Part shown: positions 58,992 through 64,000 of the stretch, in pieces
Numbering within the stretch: position 1 is the first letter of the stretch
Layout of the letters: every line of letters starts with the position of its first letter
Origin: Papilionanthe hookeriana x Papilionanthe teres
Lineage: Eukaryota > Streptophyta > Magnoliopsida > Asparagales > Orchidaceae
Assembly: GCA_022702705.1 (NCBI GenBank)
Contig: CM040423.1
Location: 123,700,852 to 123,764,851, forward strand
Reading direction: 5' to 3'
Length of the DNA: 64,000 nt
The notes under the pieces: model-generated
Told to the model about the DNA's origin: nothing
Databases searched by the model: none
What the model saw: only the letters and a program-made list of their open reading frames with translations
Made by a program: the position numbers and the translations under genes

Positions 58992-60133
58992 CTAATCACT
59001 ATTTGTAGCTTCATCATCATCATCACCAAAAGAGAACTCCATATCCTTAGGATTAACATATGGTGAAAATCTGGGACAAGTAGGGAACTGAACATCATGC
59101 TCACCCTTTAGAAATCTCACTAAAGACTCTGAATACTCGGTATCGAAATCACTCTTTCTTTGTGTATACTCAGAAAGATGATCAATCTTCTTGTCTATAG
59201 TATCTACTCTGCAGTGAGTTAAGAACAACTCATGCTACTGCTCTATGAACTGATCATGCATGGTTTCCCAAAAAGTAGATGATGGCTCAGCAGAAGTAGA
59301 AGCTCTACCTAAAGTAGGTAATGAACCAACAAGTGCAATATAACTCTTACCTGGCAGTCGATCATAAATGTTAATGCTTTCTCTTCCTATAGGCTTCATC
59401 GACTTGAGCTTTTCCTCAGAAAGCTCAGCAACTACTCCTGCACTTTGACATAAAGAATAGATCTGAGATGGAAAACCAAGTCCAATAGATGTGCTAGAGC
59501 GAGCAATAGCCTCCACAGAATCATAAATAATGCTCCCTACATCAATAGACTTCCTCTCTTGAATGCAATAGTTTAGAATAGCTCTATCTCTAGTAACTTC
59601 ACTCAGATGATTGGATGGAAGGAGACGAGCAGAAATAAAGTAGTGTCATGCCTTGGAAACACCATTAAGCTTAGAAGATGAAAAATTTACCCTTTTTTCA
59701 TTCTGAATCTTCCAGGCTCCAGTACTATCAGTCAGGTAGGCAATGATCATATCTAAATCTCCCCCAAATGAAGATAATCCTGAGTAATAACACTCTATGT
59801 TTGGCGGCAGACTATAGAAAATGTTGATGCATTCAGGAGTGAATCCTACTCCAACTCTTCGAACGAAAATCTCGTATTCTTCCGCATCCACAAAATTAGC
59901 ATAAAATTCTCTAACCACTGGGATAACGATGACAACAGTGAAATAATAGAATCGTTGCCAGTTGAGTGGAACGATTGTTTCCTCAATTCTTCCTCCAGGA
60001 TTATAAAAACTTCGCTCCGAGATAAACTTCCTAGTCATAGCAAAATCATTGTATCGGAAGTGTGCAGCAACAGTGACGAACTTGCTACGATCAAAATTTC
60101 TCGTTCCCTTCCTCGCTTAGATTTGGGTGCCAT
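58992..60133 (-). pseudogene. Element G ORF2, PF20167-like plant transposon protein, nearly intact
   Basis: ATG at 60133 (MAPKSKRG), stop at 58992 after an acidic tail FGDDDDEATNSD. Order: FVTVAAHFRYNDFAMTRKFI, FYNPGGRIEETIV, VIPVVREFYANFVDAEEYEI, VGFTPECINIFYSLP, MIIAYLTDSTGAWKI, HYFISARLLPSNHLSEVTRD, AILNYCIQERKSIDVGSIIY, GLGFPSQIYSLCQSAGVVAE, then a helical tail. Only about three lesions: a frameshift near 60100, TGA in place of the conserved Trp codon near 59645 and TAG near 59236. This is the clearest copy of the domain in the window and the best template for finding relatives. Confidence 0.86.
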
Positions 60134-60502
60134 CTAAACATGAAAGAAAAACGCGAAATGAATTCAACGGATCTAGGAAAATAAACTAATTTAAGCTTTT
60201 CAAACTTGAAAAAGCTTAAAGATTCATGAATTTAACCATAAAAAAAATCAAAATTTTTCTCAAAGTTTCGATTTTTCTAAATGAGAGCAAAATCCATGGT
60301 GAAAATAAAAAATAATGAGTTTAGAATGTTGATCTGACCTCGAGATGAAGAAATCGGGTGATTTCAAGCCCAAAAAACTTGAAAATCCGGCTCTAAATGT
60401 GATCTTTAGGTGGTATTTTCATGAAAAACACTGGAGAAGGAAGCTTAGGCGTCAAAAATGGCGTGGGGGGTTAAGAAGATGTGCTTTCGGGTTCAGGCCA
60501 AA

Positions 60503-60540
60503 TCGGCGCCTAGGCGCCGAATTCTGGCGCCTAGGCTCCA
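60503..60540 (-). repeat. Palindromes between ORF1 and ORF2 of G
   Basis: TCGGCGCCTAGGCGCCGA (perfect 18-bp palindrome) and TGGCGCCTAGGCTCCA. The edge is 370 bp upstream of the ORF2 start, close to the 356-357 bp in B and C. Confidence 0.9.
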
Positions 60541-60940
60541 GACTCTATTTTCCAAAAATTCGATTTAAATTAAATATTTTTCACCAAATCTTAGCAAATT
60601 TGACTCCTAATTACTCTTGTGAGAGTATTAATCCATTTTATAACCTCCAAATATTTTCACAATCAATTTAAAATGATAGTATAGATCCACATAAATGTAT
60701 CCAAATTCTTCACTTCTAAATCCTAATATCCATTCCAAATTCAATAACTTTCAGTACAAGACTTGTATCAAGGTTCAAAGTTCTATAAATAACACAAACA
60801 ACAACATATTCAAAGCAAACATTCAAATCCAACAACACACATTGAACAATTTAAGCAAATACACAAATTAGATATTCAACACACGAACACAAGACTCGAT
60901 CATACCTAAAACACATATAAAATCTATTTAACACCGATCT

Positions 60941-61137
60941 TCAATTTCCATCTCTTTCGTAATGAAGTTCGTTAGGACCGAAGGGATAGAACACCAATGC
61001 CCTTGGAAATTCCAAAGCCGTCTTTTCATCAATCCACTTATTTTTTGCATACATTTCTACTTGAGAGTCTTGATAGGCAGCCATATGATCAGATTGAACT
61101 TTGGTTTGCCATTCTAAGTGTTCATATTGGTGGTACA
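60941..61137 (-). pseudogene. Element G ORF1, C-terminal end (cut by element H)
   Basis: The frame continues past the insertion point and ends at 60941. Residues include HQYEHLEWQTKVQSDHMAAY and EFPRALVFYPFGPNELHY. This is the coiled-coil-type tail expected at the end of an ORF1 in this position; the conserved domain would lie beyond element H. Confidence 0.6.
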
Positions 61138-61322
61138 TGATCCATAAAAAAAATACCTATTTTTATGCCTTAATTTTTATCAAATTTTTAAGGATATTAT
61201 GCTTTAATGAAAGGTATTTTTGTGTTTTGGATGTAGGTGATGCAAAAATTTTCAAGAAAGAAAAAAAGATTAAAAATGAACAAAAAAGGAGCCAAAATGT
61301 AAAATTGTCAAAATAATTGGCC

Positions 61323-61602
61323 TGGCGCCTAGGCGCCAGAATCCGGCACCTAAGCGCTAGTTCGATAGAGAATTCTATAAGATTTTGACGACTTTTGGAC
61401 GGTTATTTTGATGGTGTTAGTGGTTATTGGACCATCTAGAAGATTGACAGTTATTCCTAGATTATAGGACATGTGATACATTGTATTTAGACACTTGGAA
61501 ACGGTTAGGATCGCGAAGAGGTGCGATCCAAAGTGAAGAGGTGCGAAGAACTGGACGCAGAGTCCGGCGCCTAGGCGCCAGATTCCGGTGCCTAGGTGCC
61601 AG
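61323..61602 (+). repeat. Palindromes GGCGCCTAGGCGCC in LTR of H
   Basis: TGGCGCCTAGGCGCCA at 61323-61338 (perfect 16-bp palindrome), a decayed copy at about 61344-61358, CGGCGCCTAGGCGCCA at 61565 and CGGTGCCTAGGTGCCA at 61586. The first lies 185 bp from the LTR start. Confidence 0.92.
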
Positions 61603-61673
61603 ACACACCTTCTAGAAGATTCATTGAACATGGACACATTTTGAAGAGGTGCCTCAAGGCAACCCTTTAAGCT

Positions 61674-61681
61674 TATAAATA
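61674..61681 (+). promoter_or_regulatory. Probable TATA box of element H LTR
   Basis: TATAAATA in the context AGCTTATAAATAGGAGG, about 70 bp downstream of the palindromes; placement is similar in C. Confidence 0.7.
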
Positions 61682-62067
61682 GGAGGCTACTCCTTCAGAG
61701 AAAAATGCCCACAAACCACCAATGCCCAACCTAGTCCCCTAGCCCCATAGTTCATTTAGAGAAAGAAATTAGAGAAATATTTTAAGGGCCATATTTATAG
61801 TTTCTTTTATTAATTATTGAGTTTATTTAGAGTTTGTATTGCGAGTATTTGAAGAGTCGGAGCTTTTGAAGTCTATTTACTTTGGAGTCAGAAGGATTCA
61901 GAGGTTCAGTTGGAGAAACACTTGAGATAAGTATTTGTATTTTGATTCAAAGTTTTATTTATATGTTTTGTTGTTTAAATTCAATGTGTTCTGAGTAGTT
62001 ACTTTACTTTCTCCTTTAAATTATGAAAAGATAAATAAGATAATATAAAATTCGTTGGAGAATTAAA

Positions 62068-62107
<40 letters not shown>

Positions 62108-62999
62108 CATTGTGATGATATTAATACCAAATCTTAATTTACTATTTAAATTGGTCATTTAAATTGTTAAAATCGTTGAAGAGTTTTGAGACCTAGAAGG
62201 AGATGAATTCTTAACTAGTAGATATCACATGAATCCTTAGGTAGTCGAAGGCCTTGCGCGGGTTATTCAAGGTGAAGTGCAAATAAATAGGAAGATATTA
62301 TTTAATGGGCATAGAATTGATAAGTTTTTAGAGTGACAAGCTAAATTCTTGTAATTTGGTTTATAGAGAAGGAAAGGGTCACTAGTAGGGCCGACCATAC
62401 CACCCTTGGACATCTAGTAGTGTGAGCCTAGATTAACCCATTCTACTGATAATACATCCAGACCTGATTTATAGATTAGCAAATGTTCTTTATACTATCG
62501 AGCGAAGGTAAAGAATAAGAATGCTTCTATTTGGCACAATACCATAAATTTATATTCTCCATAAATATTACATTATCTAAAAAGTCTTGGATTAATTGAA
62601 AGGAAGAAAGTTGTTTGCTTATTTTTATTTACATAAATCATTACTTTATTATCGCTTTATTTCTGCATCTAGTAAATTAAATATCAACTTTTTAACTTTA
62701 AAAGAAATACATAAAAATAAAATCAAAATATTTAAAAAAAATCTATAATCCTCCTCGTGGGATCGATACTGGGGTCTTTATTTAAAGCCCTATATTACTT
62801 GAAACGATACATATACTTGCGTAATACCCCTAGTGTGTAAAATATCTTCCATAAAATTATATTTATATACACTAGCCACTATTATTATTTAAGTCAAAGT
62901 ATTGACTATAACATATTTTTGATAGCATAAATTACTGCATTGTTTCGCGATTGCAAACCAAGTTTTTGGTGCATTGCTGCGGATCGAGGGTCAAATTTT

Positions 63000-63017
63000 T
63001 GGCGTCATTGCCGGGGA
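63000..63017 (+). other. Element H primer-binding site (tRNA-Asp type)
   Basis: TGGCGTCATTGCCGGGGA, six bases after the LTR. Two mismatches to the tRNA-Asp site TGGCGCCGTTGCCGGGGA. Confidence 0.92.
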
Positions 63018-63159
63018 GGCAAAATTTATAGATTTTAAATATTTTATTTTATTTATTTCTTTTATTGTCATAAATATAAAATACAAAAAAATTTAAAAAA
63101 ACAACAAAAACAAAAATAAAAAAATAATAATAATTTTATTTCTTGTTATTTTACTATTC

Positions 63160-64000
63160 ATGTGTAGTTCTGGATCTGAAGGATTATTACCTTTAGATTC
63201 AGAATTAGAAAGAACTGTAAGAAGAATTAAAAAAGGAAAACAAATTCAAAAATATCAAGAGATGGCTAATTTACATAATAATTTACAAAATACAATTGAA
63301 ATTAATGAACAAAATGTTTATAAACCATTAAGGGATTATGCTAACCCTACAGTTGATAAACTTCATAGTAGTATTCAGATACCTACTGTAGATGCTAATT
63401 CTTTTGAGCTTAAACCTTCTATTATTCAAATGGTTCAAAATAATCAATTTGGGGGAACACCAAATGAGGATCCAAATTTACACCTTGCTAGTTTTTTAGA
63501 ACTTTGTGCTACCTTTAAATATAATAATGTTTCTGATGGTGCTATTAAATTTAAACTCTTTCCTTTTTCCTTAAAGATAAAACAAAGATGTGGCTTAATT
63601 CTTTAGCAACTTGTTCTATTAAAACATGGGCAGATATGACACAAAAATTCCTTTCTAAATATTTTCCTCCTTCTAAAACTGCTAAATTGAGAAATGATAT
63701 TACTTCATTTGCGCAATTTGATGGAGAAACAATTTATGAATCTTGGGAAAGATTTAAAGAACAATTAAGAAAATGTCCTCATCATGCTTTACCAGATTGG
63801 TTAATTATTCAAACATTTTTTAATGGACTTATTGGATCACTTAGATCTATTATTGATGCTGCTACTGCGGTTTTTTAATGGCTAAGACATTTGAAGAAGC
63901 CTACACCTTAATTGAAGAAATGACTAATAACAATTTTGAATGGCCTTATGAAAGGGTTAATCCTAAAAGAATGGCCAGTATTCATAATAGTGATGTCTTT
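63160..64000 (+). pseudogene. Element H gag (5' part)
   Basis: ATG at 63160 (MCSSGSEGLLPLDSELERTV). Core: FELKPSIIQMVQNNQFGG, LASFLELCATFKYNNVSDGA, then a one-base loss near 63572, MWLNSLATCSIKTWADMTQK, KYFPPSKTAKLRNDITSFAQ and PHHALPDWLIIQTFFNGLIG. After a second shift near 63866 (at the same CTG-CTG-CAG codons that are damaged in A, B and C) it continues MAKTFEEAYTLIEEMTNNNF to the window edge. Confidence 0.9.

Larger units (their letters stand above)
55919..61137 (-). mobile_element. Athila-like element G (family 2), 3' half
   Basis: Minus strand, from the interruption by element H at 61137: C-terminal part of ORF1, palindrome pair, ORF2, purine tract, small ORF, purine tract, 3' LTR. The LTR's last ~100 bp appear missing at the left end. 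Same plan as the 3' half of B and C but with little nucleotide identity. The pol part is beyond element H and outside the window. Confidence 0.85.
61138..62993 (+). repeat. 5' LTR of element H
   Basis: 1856 bp, TGATCC...GGGTCA. Palindromes at 61323-61602, TATA box at 61674, hairpin block about 62480-62545, a TA run at about 62073-62103 and U5 block at 62758-62825. Confidence 0.9.
61138..64000 (+). mobile_element. Athila-like element H (family 2), 5' part, runs off right edge
   Basis: LTR, primer site and gag in plus orientation, inserted in ORF1 of element G. The LTR shares palindromes, TATA box and U5 block with that of G. The gag is closer to open than those of A-C. The far LTR is outside the window, so the target duplication cannot be seen. 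Confidence 0.92.

Overview
This is nuclear DNA of a flowering plant, probably a eudicot. The evidence is a six-exon receptor-like cytoplasmic kinase gene with short plant-type introns, set among nested LTR retrotransposons of the plant Athila/Tat (Ty3/gypsy) and Copia types. The base composition is AT-rich, and I see no prokaryotic features. The species cannot be named from the sequence.

Layout. 1-4555: left-truncated Athila-like element A (minus). 4556-27240: a decayed Copia element (plus) split by full-length Athila-like element B (minus, 4914-25967, 5-bp target duplication GTGAT). B is itself split by a 7.26-kb insert D (12438-19701, TG...CA ends, target duplication CACTC) that has no retrotransposon genes and looks like a giant solo LTR. 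27241-34605: a 7.4-kb host island with one intact gene, a PBL9/10/11-like kinase (minus, 426 aa). Its introns carry five MITE-like inverted repeats. 34606-52344: a second Copia element (minus) with an odd hairpin-shaped 3' LTR, split by full-length Athila-like element C (plus, 36389-50186, target duplication CAAAC). 52345-55552: intergenic DNA with minisatellites and long TA tracts. 55553-64000: three more Athila-like pieces, namely an LTR fragment with a third type of palindrome, element G (minus), and element H (plus), which is inserted into G and runs off the right edge.

How the elements are built. Elements B and C share one plan: LTR - tRNA-Asp-type primer site - gag - protease - RT - RNase H - integrase - conserved post-pol block - palindrome array - ORF1 - palindrome array - ORF2 - purine-rich tract - small Lys/Glu-rich ORF - second purine-rich tract - LTR. 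ORF1 and ORF2 both resemble the plant 'putative transposon protein' family (PF20167 as I remember it). G follows the same plan with different sequences.

The most striking signal is a family-specific, GC-rich palindrome cluster. It sits 167-192 bp from the start of every LTR and recurs at fixed distances upstream of ORF1 and ORF2. Three related element families carry three unrelated palindromes at the same LTR position. A second observation is technical: differences between element copies concentrate at CAG/CTG triplets, while the host gene has none. Many frameshifts in the elements may therefore be base-calling errors at CHG-methylated sites, so 'pseudogene' labels on the element genes are provisional.
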